The notes under the pieces are model-generated. The model worked only from the letters and a program-made list of their open reading frames with translations, ran no database searches and was not told the origin of the DNA. DNA of 64,000 bases. It comes from Aurelia coerulea. Its lineage: Eukaryota > Cnidaria > Scyphozoa > Semaeostomeae > Ulmaridae. Shown here piece by piece: positions 10,942 through 22,728 of the stretch. Both the position numbers and the translations under genes were made by a program. The stretch's first letter is position 1; the number at the start of each line of letters is the position of its first letter. The DNA lies in assembly GCA_039566865.1 (NCBI GenBank), contig CM076960.1, forward strand, positions 11,384,501 to 11,448,500, given 5' to 3'.

Positions 10942-11995
10942 ATGATCCTTTTCAACGAGATACCTGTGAAGAAAGTGAACGAACATAAACATTTAGGGGT
11001 TATCCTAGACTCAAACTTATCTTTTTCAGCTCACGTCAAAGCAGCTATCTCTAAAACAAGAAACGGCATTGGTTTGCTGAAATATCTCTCCAAATATCTG
11101 CCCAGGCATACCCTAAATGAATTATATAAGCTCTATGTTCGACCCCATCTGGACTATGGTGATGTCATTTACCATATTCCTGCTAAAGTGTGCGAATTCA
11201 GTCAAACTATCATTTTACCAAATTTAATGGAAAAGCTAGAGTCTGTTCAGTATTCTGCTGCTTTGGCTGTAACAGGAACATGGAGGGGAACATCCCGAGA
11301 GAAGCTGTACACAGAGCTGGGTTGGGAATCACTAAGTTCCCGAAGATGGAGTAGACGGCTTACCTTGTTCTATAAGTTTTTAAATGATCTTAGCCCTGAG
11401 TATACAGTAGATCCAATAACCCCTCTTCATCATTCGCAGTACCGTCTACGCGACCAGGATGTCATAGGGCGATTAAAGGCAAGGACAGAAAAATTCAAGT
11501 CTAGCTTCTATCCTAACTGTTTATCCGAATGGAACCAGCTTGAGCTTGAATTGAGACTTGCACCTTCTGTTGCTGTTTTTAAGAAAAAGATATTATCAAT
11601 AATCCGCCCCCCCCCCTGCAAAATCTGTCTTTGGAATTCACGATCCAAAAAAATTATCCTATCTCACTCAACTTAGGGTTGGTCTCAGCAAGTTGAATTT
11701 CCACAAATTCAAGCATAATGTTAGGGATACCATCAATAGAATGTGCCCAACAAACGATGGCATTGAGGATACGGAGCACTATTTGCTGCTCTGCCCTTCT
11801 TTTGATGTTCAACGACGAAATCTTCTCGCTGGAATTGCTGTATTACTACGACCATATGTGCAGATCACCGATCTTCCAGATGATGCTCTGATAAAACTTT
11901 TAATATATGGTGATCAAGACCTTTCTAATCACTTCAACAGAAGTATACTCGAATTGACGTTACGTTTCATTCACGAAACTAGTCGGTTTGACTAA
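10942..11995 (+). pseudogene. LINE A C-terminal region with Cys/His motif
   Basis: Post-RT part of ORF2. HKHLGVILDSNLSF, KYLPRHTLNEL and VRPHLDYGDVIY form the thumb-like region. After a frameshift near 11620, caused next to a C-run, the end carries MCPTNDGIEDTEHYLLLCP, a Cys-His-Cys arrangement of the kind found at the C-terminus of such LINEs. Two frames (10942-11676 and 11693-11995) make up the region. Copy D at about 51.9-52.25 kb has the same end. Confidence 0.75.
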
Positions 11996-12449
11996 GGTCC
12001 TTTGTAACTTCAGCACCAAACAACCACCAAATCCCTTAACTTAAATCATCCGTTTCTTTGTAAGTTCTGTTCACATTAGATGCCGGGCATAGTTTGTGAC
12101 CTCAAACCAATGAAGAGTTGCGCTCTTGACATTTTAAATTTCATCACAAACCTGACCCGACATCTAATGTTAGGCAGAATCTAATATAGTATCCATTAGG
12201 TTTTACTCGTTCGTAATCGTAGTTTACCTAATTGTATGTAGTTTAGCGTTGCGTGTCTTTTCTATTGGCCATGGGGTAGTCATTGTCCTTCGCTCCCCTT
12301 GGCATCGTCCCTGTAGTGTTGTACAGTATTAGGAAGGTATAGTAGAACGTGAAATGTTTAAATTTTGTCCCAAATGAAAGCAACATGCCACAAAAGCTTG
12401 ATCTGCCTCTCCAAATTATATTCAGAAAGATATAGACAAGATCCTACTT

Positions 12450-13345
12450 TCCTTTTATGTTCCAATGGAGATCCTGATATCAATATCCATATGAACGAGG
12501 ACAACCTAGATGTGATTCGATCAAATGATTATCTTGGCGTTCAGATTGATTCAGAACTTAAGTGGAGAGAACTCAAGTGGAGAGAAGTATAACTTTTTGC
12601 TGCAGGTAAGATATGCTTAGATATGCTAAAAAATATCTCCTATTGATAATTGTAAAAACATGTATACAAGTATAGTTGAACCACATTTCAGAAACTGCTG
12701 CTCGGTTTGGAGTTGTTGTGGAGAAACCCTGCTTGATAAGCTGCAAAAGCTGCAAAACCGTGCCGCACGAATCGTTACTAACAGCTCTTATGATGCATCA
12801 TCTATTCCTTTGATTGGAAGGCTAGGGTGGTTAACTATAAAAGAAATGATCGAATTTGAAATTGAAACTATGGTTTAAAAGTTTCTCCATGGTTTTGCTC
12901 CTGAATATATGCAGCTAATGTTTACAACATTTTCAGAAAACAATTCACGGTCTCTCCGTAATACCGACACGGATCTCAGAATACCTCGCTTTACAACCTC
13001 TTACGGGCAACGTAGATTCTCATATCGAGGTAAGACTGTGTGGAAAAAACTAAGCACAGACATTAAAAAATGCCCCTTCACTGGCCACTTTCAAAAATTG
13101 CCGAAACAAGCTTTGAAGAATCAAAGGGTGTGAAAGTTCTTGTACAGCATCAAACTTTTTCTTTTCTAACCAGAATATATTGTATATCAATTTTTGTTTT
13201 TCTTTATGATACCGGTTGCTTTGTAGTTCATCCATGTAATTAGGCTAGTTATGTTTTTAAGCAGGGCACATTGAAAATCAGTGTATTCAATTCTACTGAA
13301 TGTATCTAGCCTTGTTGAAATAAAGAAAAATGAAATGAAATGAAG
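12450..13345 (+). mobile_element. LINE H: 3' fragment of a second LINE family, degenerate
   Basis: 5'-truncated copy of the family also at 31.5-35.25 kb. Fragments read YLGVQIDSELKW, SIVEPHFRNCCSVW and LQNRAARIVTNSSYDA, the usual post-RT region, broken by stops and frame changes (for example near 12590 and 12878). A short duplication (GAACTCAAGTGGAGAG) lies at about 12565-12585. The 3' end is a tail of GAAAT units at about 13325-13345. Confidence 0.75.
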
Positions 13346-15270
13346 CAATTAGATTGTCAGTTGTCGCCCTGTTTGAGCACCCTGTTGTAATATGGATCTC
13401 CGCGAAGCAATTATGTAACTCCATGAAAGTCTCTTGCACCTTTCCTAAGAAATTTATCTATATTCACGAAATATCCCTCAAAAGTCACGAGAAACTTGCT
13501 GTTTTACAAAATCTCGTTAGCTTGTTCGAAACAGAGATACACCCCTCCCTAGATTAATGACAGAAAGTTGGATGAAGGAGGGAATGGAAATCGGCTGTAT
13601 TACAGATAAATTGTTGCATTTGTTGAAGGGGAGCTGCAATCTGTCACAAAGTTGGAGGAACCTTTTCGCTGCAAGTAACTTTTTGCAACGACTTGCTTGG
13701 GAAATTATAATGCATTTTCTTCGAAGGGTGCTCAATAGGGCGACGCTGCTCTAGCTGCAGATTTGCACTATACTATTCATACCATTTTCTGCTTTGTAAA
13801 CAAAGAACATGGCATCCTGCTTTTCTTCAGCTGTCAGATTCTCATCATTACCTAAAATAGTAAGCAAATGCCAAAATAATACCTCTAAAAGATAAATATT
13901 GCCACTAAAATTTGACGTCAGGAGTCGTGAGAAGTTCATAACTTAAATTAATAAATACCGGATTAGTCAAAAAGCAATCCCGGTTTGAAAATCCACGGCT
14001 CCCTGGATATCAAAACGATGATATTGACAAACATATGATTTAATGATCAAACCTATTCCAAAACTGACCTGACTAAAATCAGCCATTCCTTTCTGAAATA
14101 ATAAGGGGATTTTCTAGAAAACGTTCCTCTAAGAAGCCTTTGAAACAGTCCTAAAAACGGAATTTTCTAATATTTGTGCCTTACAGCAATGACTTCAACA
14201 CATTTTAGCAAGTTTTATCCTCTTGGGAGAATGAAATTGCTCGGAAAAAATCTTTTCATGCTCTCAAGGAAAGACATGTTCATCCATACAAGGAGATACC
14301 TCGTGCTGAAGCATGCCAGAGTCATAGCTGGCCAAACAATTGGCCGCAATTTTAGGCATGTTTTGAATGTCTCTTGGAGGGGAATTTCTAAGAAAATCTC
14401 ACATAATTCTGAAGAGAGTTGCCGATTTCAGTTCAGAAAATTTCAAAATACATTTTGATATGTCCACGAATGAATGATATAGTTGTCAATATCATCATTT
14501 TCATCCAGGGAGCAGTGACCATTTGAAAGGGGATTATTTTTTATTACTCACCAAGTAGATTTCTGCTGCGGTTTGTCCGGACGCATCATTCTGATGTTGT
14601 TTAAGGCAATACCAAATCATAACTATGGTAATATTTCACGCAAATTCCGAAGCTCCAGATGCTATGAAATGGCAGCTTCACCGCAAATGCCTCTAAAAAC
14701 CGCATTTTCACCTTTAACTGCACCTTGCATACTGTGGATTTTTTCTCTTACTCTCGAGTACCGAGCAATCACCCCCCCCCGCTTATTAATTTTTGAAAAA
14801 ATTTCCAACCCCCTCCCCACTTTTATTCCAGCCCCCCTTGAACAATTCTTGAAAATAGAAATGATAGTGAACGTAACTTTTTTAATAATCCGTGTTAAGC
14901 ACATTTACTTACTGTATTCATTATCTTTATTCAATAGAACCAAAGTTCACAAGTACAATGTATCAGTAACATCATTAAAGAGAATAACATGAGTTAAAAG
15001 ATGAGATCTCATAGATTTATAAATAGCCTTTTGTATTTTACAATCCAGCTCGCAAAGCAATGCTAAAGAAAAAAAAGGGATTAGGAGTTTCTTTGTCCTC
15101 TTTATAGACAAGCCCTATATATCTCAGGTCACTTTAAGTACAATGTATTAGTAACATGACTAATATAAAAGGGATACATGTTTAACTAAGAAACAAAAAC
15201 ACGACTATTCTCACAGTGTGTACCGGAATAGAAAAAAAGAAGAAAGCACATAAGGCAGTGCAGATCTTAA
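13346..15270. other. No gene recognised
   Basis: About 1.9 kb without a convincing coding region. The short open frames overlap on both strands and lack motifs. A C-run at about 14770 is the only low-complexity feature noted. Confidence 0.45.
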
Positions 15271-15277
15271 AAGTTAA

Positions 15278-16293
15278 ATGCAAGCGTTTGGACTGATGGT
15301 CTCAAAGTCTCTCAACATGGAGGAAGCATTCAATTATCCGATCACAACCGTTCCTCTGGCAATTGCGACAACTGAATGTAGTCTGAGGCAGTCAGACAAG
15401 GCTAATTTCAGGAATCATTTAATATCTGCATCACAGTCTTGTACTGATAGTATTCCGGAGCATTGTGCATGGTTTGTTGATGGAATGGCTGCAATCAGAT
15501 CAATGAAACCAAGGGCAACGTTCAGAGAATTCATAATGAGCCTCATTCAGTTTGTCACACTACAAAAGGAGAAACCGTCTTGCATTGGAATCATCAACGA
15601 CACGTATAAAGATAAAAGCCTGAAAGAAGGTACAAGACAAGAGAGAGGGGCGAAGGGCCCAAGAGTCCACGTTCATAGTGTTGACCAAAGAATGCTACAA
15701 GGCATGTGCTGGGAAGAATTTCTTCATTGAGGCGACAACAAGGAGGATCTAATAGCCATAATTTCAGACTTCCTTCAATCACCAGAGGGAAGGTCTAAGT
15801 TGCCCTGTCCATTTATCGTCACATCCAAAGAGCACACTTTCAAGATAGATAGTTTTGGTAATCGTTTGTTGTTTGATTGTAATCACGAAGAAGCTGACTC
15901 ACGACTTGTACTGCATGCAATCTTGTCAGGCCAAGATACGGTAGTAGTTTCAAAGGACACAGATGTTCTTGTTCTTCTTGTGTGGGCATACATCCACTTC
16001 TCTATTGCCAATAGATGGTATATGAAGTATGACCATGAGAAGTTTGCTGATATTGGCTTGATTGTCAATTTTTTAGGCACGACAGCATGTGGCATTCTCC
16101 CAGCATCCCATTCACTGACGGGTTGCGACACAACGTCATATTTTTTTAGAGTAGGGAAAGTGCGAGTTTTTAATAAGTTGTTGAAGTCTCCACACAACTG
16201 CAATTTACTGCGTAGCGTACAAAGAGAAGAGCCACTTTGCCAGTACAACATCGACGATTTGAAGGAATTCGTAGGGACCGTTATGTACAATGG
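15278..16293 (+). pseudogene. 5' half of a PIN/FEN-like gene, split by a hAT-like insertion
   Basis: The left half belongs to an uncharacterised protein family that is multicopy in many marine invertebrates. The signature NHEEADSRLVLHA, then DTDVLVLLVW, then SHSLTGCDTTSYF resembles the acidic-residue pattern of PIN/FEN-1-type nucleases (E-A-D, D-x-D, G-C-D), so a nuclease-like fold is an inference from motif spacing. One in-frame TGA (15728-15730) breaks it; the same frame then continues to TATAC-like codons M-Y-N-G at 16283-16294, where the transposon begins. The missing C-terminal half resumes in the same frame at 25928 after the 8-bp duplication. The N-terminal start is uncertain, because the family usually extends further upstream. 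Confidence 0.7.
16286..16293 (+). repeat. Left copy of 8-bp target site duplication (TACAATGG)
   Basis: TACAATGG directly precedes the inverted repeat beginning CAGTGG. The same 8 bases follow the right end at 25928-25935. An 8-bp duplication is the hallmark of hAT transposition. Confidence 0.85.
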
Positions 16294-16559
16294 CAGTGGC
16301 GGGGTGGCTATGGTTTTATTGGGGTGGCCAAGTCGATTTTGGCGCCCCTCCTATGTAATATGTTTCCATAAACGCACGTGTTTGTATAACTCCTTGATAT
16401 TACAGTATATGTGATATATTTTGCAAAGGACAATGAAAAGAAGATTTTGCAACAGAAGTTTATAATTTAATGATTATGTTTTGACTGAAATGCAAGCAAT
16501 TAATGGAAAAACTCGTCCTTCTTTTCTTCCTTGTAAAGTCTTAAAGAAACATTATTGAA

Positions 16560-16700
16560 ATCAGCGGCGTGGCCAGGTCAAGTCAAGTGGGAAGGAAGGA
16601 AAACGAGGAAGTCTGGGGGCGAAGCCCCCGGGAAAATGTTTGAGGACACGCCCTCTACTTTGGCTTAGAACGCTTCTAGCAATCCAATGTTAGCGGTCCT
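16560..16700. repeat. hAT-end-like G/C-rich fragment
   Basis: CAGCGGCGTGGCCAGG followed by a GGGGGCGAAGCCCCC palindrome and ACGCCCTCTACTTTGGCTTA. A similar block (CCCCCGGGAAAA, then GGCCACGCCCTTTAGATTGG) occurs at about 27100-27150. It looks like a fragment of a short hAT-type MITE. Confidence 0.35.
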
Positions 16701-17200
16701 ACAGTACAATTTGAGCATTTTGTTACAGTTTTTTTTTTCTATAAATTCAATGTTAAAAATTTACAATTTACGAATTACCTAAGATTACAAACAAGCTACC
16801 ATACAATACTACAGAAACGATACCAAGGGGAGCAAAAGATCATGACTACCCCAGGGCCATCACATGAAGGAGATTAACTAAAATACAACTAATTATAAAA
16901 GAAGCCCCCTAGCTATTCAGAAAAGAACTAGAATTGAACGATATTTTGCAAATGGAATTTTCGAATGTACGCAATAGTGATAGAAGCTTTATCGCCACTC
17001 AATCGAAAGTCGCATTTGAAATGTATAAGAAAGACGCTCAATCCAGGCTCTTTTGTAGAATAGCTAAAGGGTGTGTTACGAAAAGCTACTTACAAACAAA
17101 AGAACAAAAGAATAGAGGAACGGGACTCGGCGAACAGGATACTTTACGAATATGGACTTGGTATGGTGGTTGAGTTGCATTTAGCTAGATTTCTGTGATC

Positions 17201-19655
17201 TTAATTGAATCGACCGCTTGTGTGGATGTATTGTAGAGTCAAATCGAGTATATTTCTGTTGACGTCATTTGGGAGGTCTTTATCACCATACAATAAAAGC
17301 TGCGTCAAAACTTCATTTGTAAGGTCGATATATCCGAATGGTCGTAGTAATGCAAAAACTCCAGCGAGAAGGTCTCGACGCTGATCCTCAAACGAAGGGC
17401 AAAGGAACAAAAAGTGCTCCGTGCTCTCAATACCATCGTTAGTAGGGCACATTGGATTTATGGTATCCCTAAAATTGTGCTTAAATTTGTGAAGGCTTAA
17501 TTTTCTAAGACCCACTCTAAGTTGAGTAAGATAAGATAAGCCTGTTGGGTCATGGATTCCAAAGACAGATTTAGTAGGGGGGCGAATTGTCGAAAGCAAC
17601 TTTTTCTTGAAGATAGCAACTGATGGTGAAATTCTAATTTCCGGACATAGTTCATTCCACTCAGACAGGCAATTTGGATAAAAGCTAGATTTGAATTTTT
17701 CTGTCCTTGCCCTTATTCGTCCAACGACATCCTGATTGCGAAGAGGGTACTGTGACTGATGAAGCTGTGGGATTGGATCTATTGTATATTCAGGCATCAG
17801 ATTATTTATCATTTTGTAAAACAACGTAAGGCGTCTACACCATCTTCGGGAACTCAGTGACTCCCAACCAAGCTCTGCGTACAGCTTCTCGCGTGACGTT
17901 CCCTTCCATGTTCCCGTAACAGCACGGGCAGCAGAATACTGAACGGACTCCAACTTTTCCATCAAGCTCGACAAAATGGTATTACCGCTAAACTCACATA
18001 CTTTAGCCGGAATATGATAGATAACGTCTCCGTATTCCAGGTGAGGTCGCACATAGAGCTTAAATAATTCGTTTAGGGTATGTCTGGGTAGGTACTTGGA
18101 GAGATATTTCAGCAAACCAATTCCCTTTCTCGTTTTAGAGATAGCTGCCTTAACGTGAGCCGAAAATGAAAGCTTTGAGTCCAGGATAAGTCCTAGATGT
18201 TTATGTTCATCTACTTTCATCACTGGTATGTTATTAAAACGAATTTATGGATGATTCATTTCAATTCGTTTCTGAGAAAATATCAATTCAACAGCTTGTT
18301 TTTGAGGATCTGGATTAAACGACATTTTCCAATCATGAGCCCACTGTCTTATCAACTCTAGGTCATGGTTCATATCACTGGCAGCTGAGTTTAAGTTTTC
18401 TACTACGGTGAACAATGATGTATCATCAGCAAAAAGCTTAACATTACACTTTACGTCAGCAGCAAGATCATTAATATAAACAAGGAAAAACAAGGGCCCT
18501 AAAATAGAACCCTGGGGTACTCCTGCTGAAATATCTCCCCAATCAGAACTCTGTCCATTTAGAACTGTTCGCTGTTTTCGATCCTTAAGAAAACTTTGTA
18601 TAAGCGAAAGAAGCTTTCCCGAGACGCCACAACGTTGTAGTTTATAAATCAAACCGTCATGCCATACTCTGTCAAATGCTTTAGAAATATCAAGATAAAC
18701 AGAACGAACATCCAGAGGAGGATTACAGTCAAAGGCTTTAAAGATCGTGTGCGTTATGGAAATTAACTGATTGACCGTTGAATCACTGGGACGAAAACCT
18801 GATTGATTTGGATTGAGCAACTTGCAGGAAACGAGATGTGAATATAAAGAGTCGTACATAAGTTTCTCAAGTATTTTTCCAAAAATTGGTAGGAGAGAAA
18901 TTGGTCGATAGTTCCCCTTCAAATTTTTCTCATTTTTCTTATGAACTGGCACTACATTTGCATATTTCCATATTTTGGGAAATTGGCCACGCCTCAAGCA
19001 GTTTTCGAATATTATTTTCAGTGGAATAACTAATGCAGCATCACTTAATTTTATCATTCTAACAGATATTCCGTCCCAACCATGTGCTTTATTAGGATTT
19101 AATGACCCTATAATGTTCAGTATCTTTTCATCAGTAATAGGAAAGTCATTTATCAGGGAAGAAGGTGCTGGTACATTTGGTGGAATTTCACTGCCTGTAT
19201 CAATCGTCGTGCACTGGAGTATGAAATAGTCATTGAATAACTGTGCCTTTTCCGTGAAATCCGTTATAAACAACCCGTTTTCTAAGAGGGGTGGTATAAT
19301 TGGAATCTTTGCCTTGTTTAGGACAGTGTTAATTAAAGACCAATATATTTTTCTAGAAGTCCCCGGGTTAGCTAAAGTGTTTCCTGCCTTAAGGAAGTAA
19401 TTTCGTTTGGCATCCTCAATCAGTTTCGTACCTTCAGATATCATCTTTTGTATTCCCTCTAACTTATCACATGGCTGGCCATTCTTCACGAAATTTCTGT
19501 AAGCACGATCCTTTTTCCTCAGAAAGTTCTTTACATTGTCTGTTATCCAGGGTGCTTGGTGAGGTCTAATCGTTTTAACTTTATTAGGTATGAAATTGGA
19601 GTAAATGTTTAACAGAACTTCATTAAGAAATTTAACCTGGTCATCAGGATGTCAT
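17201..19655 (-). pseudogene. LINE B reverse transcriptase and C-terminal region
   Basis: Continues the endonuclease ORF after a one-base loss near 19650. RT motifs in order are NPNKAHGWDGISVRM, WKYANVVPVHKK, GNYRPISLLPIFGK, ISKAFDRVWHDG (motif A), GVPQGSILGPLFFLVYIN and LFADDTSLF (catalytic FADD). A single in-frame stop (18245-18247) interrupts it, and the same frame continues to a stop near 17201 through VRPHLEYGDVIY and the Cys-His-Cys end MCPTNDGIESTEHFLFLCP. Two small lesions in about 3.6 kb suggest recent activity. Confidence 0.85.
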
Positions 19656-20999
19656 ATTGTTAAGGTGCTCGTGCCAGCGGAATATTTCAATGCTCTTCAT
19701 AATGGCAACAAAGTCTGCCTTGTCGTAATACCAGATCCTGCGTGTATATGGAGGGAGTTTTGTGTTTGAAACAGATAATTTTCCATAAACTATTTGGTGA
19801 TGACATTGTTCGTGAAGTGAAGGATGAACGCCATACTTAATTACAAGGTTAGGCTGATCGGTGAAAATCAAAGCGATACAGGATTTAGAATCCCCCATCA
19901 AATGTGTTGGTTCTGAAATCAACTGATGAAGGCCTAGATCTGCTGTTAGTGGCTCAAACAGCTTTCCTTCATTGTTTTCCGTATCGTTTTCCCACCATTG
20001 AGTCGATCGGCAATTAAAATCACCAGTTACAACGACTGCAAATGGATTTTCAGCATACATTTTGGACAGCATCATTTCAAAATTTATACTGAAGTTATCG
20101 AATTCAGTCTGATCTTGACTTGGACTTCTATAAACAACCACAAAAAAGTATTTTCTCCTATTTAATTGAATTTCATGCACAATACATTGAGGAAGAGTCA
20201 CCAGGTCAGAACGATTTTTTGAAGGAAGGGAATCTTTGATGTACAGCCCAACACCACCCCTTTTCACATTTTGAGGATGGTTATCTTTGATAAACGTATA
20301 ACCATCTAGTGTCAGTCTGTCTTTATCAACGGTGCTGTCGAGGTGAGTTTCAACAATACCAATTAGGTCATAATTGTAAACCTCCTCTATCAGAGAGACT
20401 CGTAAAAAGTCATGTGCTGCAATGCTATTCAAATTCCAAGTACAAAAATCAAGTGTTTCAGGACCTGGATTCATTTCTACATCACCACTAAGCAGAATCA
20501 CCCTGAAAACTAACCATTGCGTGTGCAGTAAGTCGCATGTCATACACCCAATGTAAAAATAGGCATACAGAAAGAGGAATCGCTTTAAAGCTGCATGCTT
20601 ATACCGAACAAGACCAATGATAACGAGAGGGAGTCGCTTGGAAAGTTCCACAGTCAAATAAAGTACTGTCCTCGCAAAGTGATGCACACGGACGAACAAG
20701 GACAAAAAACATGGTTGGGTTGCCACGAAGTGCACTGCAAGAAAGTTTAATATTAGCACAAAGGGAAGAATAAGAGTTGAGACTGCTATAAAACAATAAC
20801 AAAACCAAAAAAGCCTTAAGACTTGAAAAAGTATCGAGATCGGCCTAACAGTTTTTGTCAGGGGACATGATTTTTGAATGGATACACGAAAACACCCTAT
20901 TGTTGCTCGCCATCGATTGATCTCAACCGGCATCGTCGTGCAGAAACCTTCCCGCTGGTCCCTTTGGGCCAAATGCAACAATGCAACCACCACTGGCAA
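19644..20999 (-). CDS. LINE B ORF2 N-terminal part: 2A module and APE endonuclease
   Basis: 451 codons. The likely start is the Met at 20933 (MPVEINRWRATIGCF), because copy C keeps the same Met and text (MPVEINQWRATIGCF). This motif is followed by hydrophobic segments (from about PISILFQVLRLFWFCYCF, and later FLFLYAYFYIGC), then GDVEMNPGP, a 2A-like ribosome-skipping peptide (20486-20460). The endonuclease begins right after it: LDFCTWNLNS, VETHLDSTVDKD, YRSPSQDQTEF, TGDFNCRSTQWW. If the 2A works, a membrane-associated leader of about 157 residues would be separated from the endonuclease-RT protein. The frame is lost at 19644 through a one-base deletion. Confidence 0.85.
   Translation of the reverse strand: MPVVVALLHLAQRDQREGFCTTMPVEINRWRATIGCFRVSIQKSCPLTKTVRPISILFQVLRLFWFCYCFIAVSTLILPFVLILNFLAVHFVATQPCFLSLFVRVHHFARTVLYLTVELSKRLPLVIIGLVRYKHAALKRFLFLYAYFYIGCMTCDLLHTQWLVFRVILLSGDVEMNPGPETLDFCTWNLNSIAAHDFLRVSLIEEVYNYDLIGIVETHLDSTVDKDRLTLDGYTFIKDNHPQNVKRGGVGLYIKDSLPSKNRSDLVTLPQCIVHEIQLNRRKYFFVVVYRSPSQDQTEFDNFSINFEMMLSKMYAENPFAVVVTGDFNCRSTQWWENDTENNEGKLFEPLTADLGLHQLISEPTHLMGDSKSCIALIFTDQPNLVIKYGVHPSLHEQCHHQIVYGKLSVSNTKLPPYTRRIWYYDKADFVAIMKSIEIFRWHEHLNNMTS
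20460..20486 (-). promoter_or_regulatory. 2A-like ribosome-skipping signal in LINE B
   Basis: Encodes GDVEMNPGP, matching the 2A consensus D-V/I-E-x-N-P-G-P. Skipping would occur between the final Gly and Pro. A hydrophobic stretch (QWLVFRVILLS) directly precedes it, as in the signal-peptide-linked 2A sequences known from some invertebrate non-LTR elements. Confidence 0.8.
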
Positions 21000-21010
21000 A
21001 TCCTATAGCA

Positions 21011-21960
21011 CATAACAAAAAGTGAAACTTAAATGACAAATTACAAGTACAGACTCTACAATAAATACTCAAAAGAGCGATTTCCATTGGCTTACGTTCC
21101 AACGCGGAAAAGCATGGGATTTTCTTTTTTAGCAATGTTTTTCCTATTTGGTTCTTAAACTGAACACCACTTTGTAAAGAAAATGGTTCAAAATTTGTGA
21201 CTACTGAGACTTTGCTCACGAAGGATCAGGGAGGATCAGATATTTTAGATATCGAACAATGAAGAGTGGAGATCTTAGTTGTTGTTTTCATCATTTTGTG
21301 TGTAATAAATGTGTTTGCAAGGATGGATGGTTCGAGTAGTGAATTTGTAAAGGACTCAATTTAAACAAGTGCATCGAGGTAAAAGAAATCTCAAGAAACC
21401 ATCCCCCAAACCAACCGCAAAAATAAAACCTGCAACACGCAAAATATCAAGGGGACAAACCACCCCAACAGGTCACAAAAATGATCGATAATGTGTCACA
21501 ATGGTCCACCCCCACGAAGCATGGTATCTAGGAGCAAAAACCCATAGTCTGCGGCGCAGACAGCGGGGGAGGAGGACGAAGAGCAAGAAAAGGAAAGAAC
21601 GTTCTTTCCTTCTCTCTCTCTTCGCCCCCCCCCCACGGCCCGCACCGCAGACCACAAAACCCACAGCTAAAACAATCGACAAATTGATGCAAAAAGGCAC
21701 TATACCAAGATAGCTGCAAAATATTTTTAATGGGATTTTTTTTTGTCACTTTGAATTGATCGCAAAGGAAGGTTAGGGGCTTGAACTGAATTTACGGAAA
21801 GTTCTTCAGAGCAATAAAACTTTAGAGGGACGGGGGGGGGGGCAAATGTAGCAGCAATTTTGGTATAAAACCCAACATTTTATCTCAACAAATATAGGTG
21901 AACTACAACAAATAAATATTAAACACAAAACTGGCAAGGTGCGTTTGTACACCAGAGAAA
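21011..21960. other. Non-coding stretch with palindrome and G-run
   Basis: Includes the probable 5' UTR of LINE B, the long palindrome at 21547-21652 and a G-run at about 21830-21842. No gene is seen. Confidence 0.5.
21547..21652. repeat. Long imperfect palindrome (about 53-bp arms, no spacer)
   Basis: Arms 21547-21600 and 21601-21652 meet at GAAAGAAC/GTTCTTTC. The outer ends are GTCTGCGG and CCGCAGAC, and the purine-rich inner arms (CGAAGAG...GGAAAGAAC) match with a few substitutions and a 2-base length difference. It would form a long hairpin as RNA or a cruciform as DNA. Confidence 0.75.
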
Positions 21961-21963
21961 TAT

Positions 21964-22728
21964 TCAAGAGGTCTCCTCGTCCTGTTGGTCATCTTCTTCA
22001 TTTTCAGAGATTTCATCTGCATCTTCTACTTTACTGCCATTCAATAGCTTTTTAAACTCTCTCAAATTGTCAAAATATTTATAGTTCCCATCATCAAATA
22101 AGCAAGGGCGGCAGTTCACATCACAAAATACAAACGAATTCTCGGAGCCTTTTAAAAGTTCATTTGCCTTGTTGAGAAGATCCATTCGCTTTTTTGTCAA
22201 ATCTAATCTGACTTTGTATTTTTGGGAGTTTTTCCTCGCGCGATAAATCATTGTGCGATGGCGCCATGTTGTCATCCTTACGATCATTTGCCTGGTATCC
22301 TTTCCATTTACCTTCTTCGATGGGCCAATCCGATGGGCGCGGTCTATAACAGCATCAGGTATTGATACTTTCAGTTCTCTAAAGACTTGTTTAACTTTTT
22401 TGAGGCAGTCCTCACCTGACTCAGATTTGTTTTCCGGTAGATCAATGCCATGAATTCGAAGGCAGAGTCTGCGCTGGTATTGCTCATTGTCGTCGTGTTG
22501 CTTTTCCAAGTGCATAATATGATGCTCAAGCACAGCGACCTTGTCCTCCAGCTGGCTAATTCGAGCATTTTGATCGAGAATTGTTTTCATCAAGTTGTTA
22601 ATGCAATCTTTTGTGGCCATCTTTGACTCCAAATCTTTGAATTTATCTTCCATGAAGGCTTGAATGCCTGCAACAGACTCGTCATCAGTGGGCGCATCGG
22701 AATTCTTTCCACGGCGTGCTCCAGCCAT
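21964..22728 (-). CDS. LINE ORF1-like coiled-coil RNA-binding protein
   Basis: 254 residues, intact. A coiled coil (about residues 25-85) is followed by QRRLCLRIHGID and GEDCLKKVKQVF (RRM-like core), DRAHRIG, and the basic TWRHRTMIYRARK/VRLDLTKKRM region, then an acidic tail (DEISENEEDDQQDEE). It closely parallels the protein at 2132-2887 but has a longer C-terminus with FCDVNCRPCLF. Its 5' leader up to about 22925 contains ATGGCGGACG (sense), similar to the leader of the LINE at 39.24 kb. No RT partner is attached downstream; LINE B starts 0.95 kb further on and need not be the same element. Confidence 0.7.
   Translation of the reverse strand: MAGARRGKNSDAPTDDESVAGIQAFMEDKFKDLESKMATKDCINNLMKTILDQNARISQLEDKVAVLEHHIMHLEKQHDDNEQYQRRLCLRIHGIDLPENKSESGEDCLKKVKQVFRELKVSIPDAVIDRAHRIGPSKKVNGKDTRQMIVRMTTWRHRTMIYRARKNSQKYKVRLDLTKKRMDLLNKANELLKGSENSFVFCDVNCRPCLFDDGNYKYFDNLREFKKLLNGSKVEDADEISENEEDDQQDEETS

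Larger units (their letters stand above)
8761..12350 (+). mobile_element. LINE copy A (2A-type APE LINE family), 5'-truncated, decayed
   Basis: Same family as copy B (16.7-21.0 kb) and C/D (37.3-52.9 kb). The copy starts inside the endonuclease domain directly at the end of the DIRS-like element. It keeps endonuclease, RT and the C-terminal Cys/His region with several stops and frameshifts, then a 3' UTR holding the family signature GGGGTAGTCAT near 12270-12285. The end, around 12350, is approximate; another LINE fragment follows. Confidence 0.8.
16735..21010 (-). mobile_element. LINE copy B, nearly full-length, with N-terminal 2A module
   Basis: Minus-strand element, 5' end near 21000 and 3' end at a T-run (poly-A in sense) at about 16730-16740. 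ORF2 is interrupted by only one frameshift (near 19650) and one stop (18245-18247). The 3' UTR holds the family signature ATGACTACCCC (on the plus strand) near 16840. It lies wholly inside the hAT-like insertion and is the best-preserved member of the family in the window. Confidence 0.8.

Noticed and set aside
14573..14992. 139-codon open frame
   Set aside because: Runs through a C-tract, mirrored by a minus-strand frame, no recognisable domain.
21501..21749. Arg/Lys-rich open frames on both strands
   Set aside because: Produced by the purine/pyrimidine arms of the palindrome at 21547-21652.
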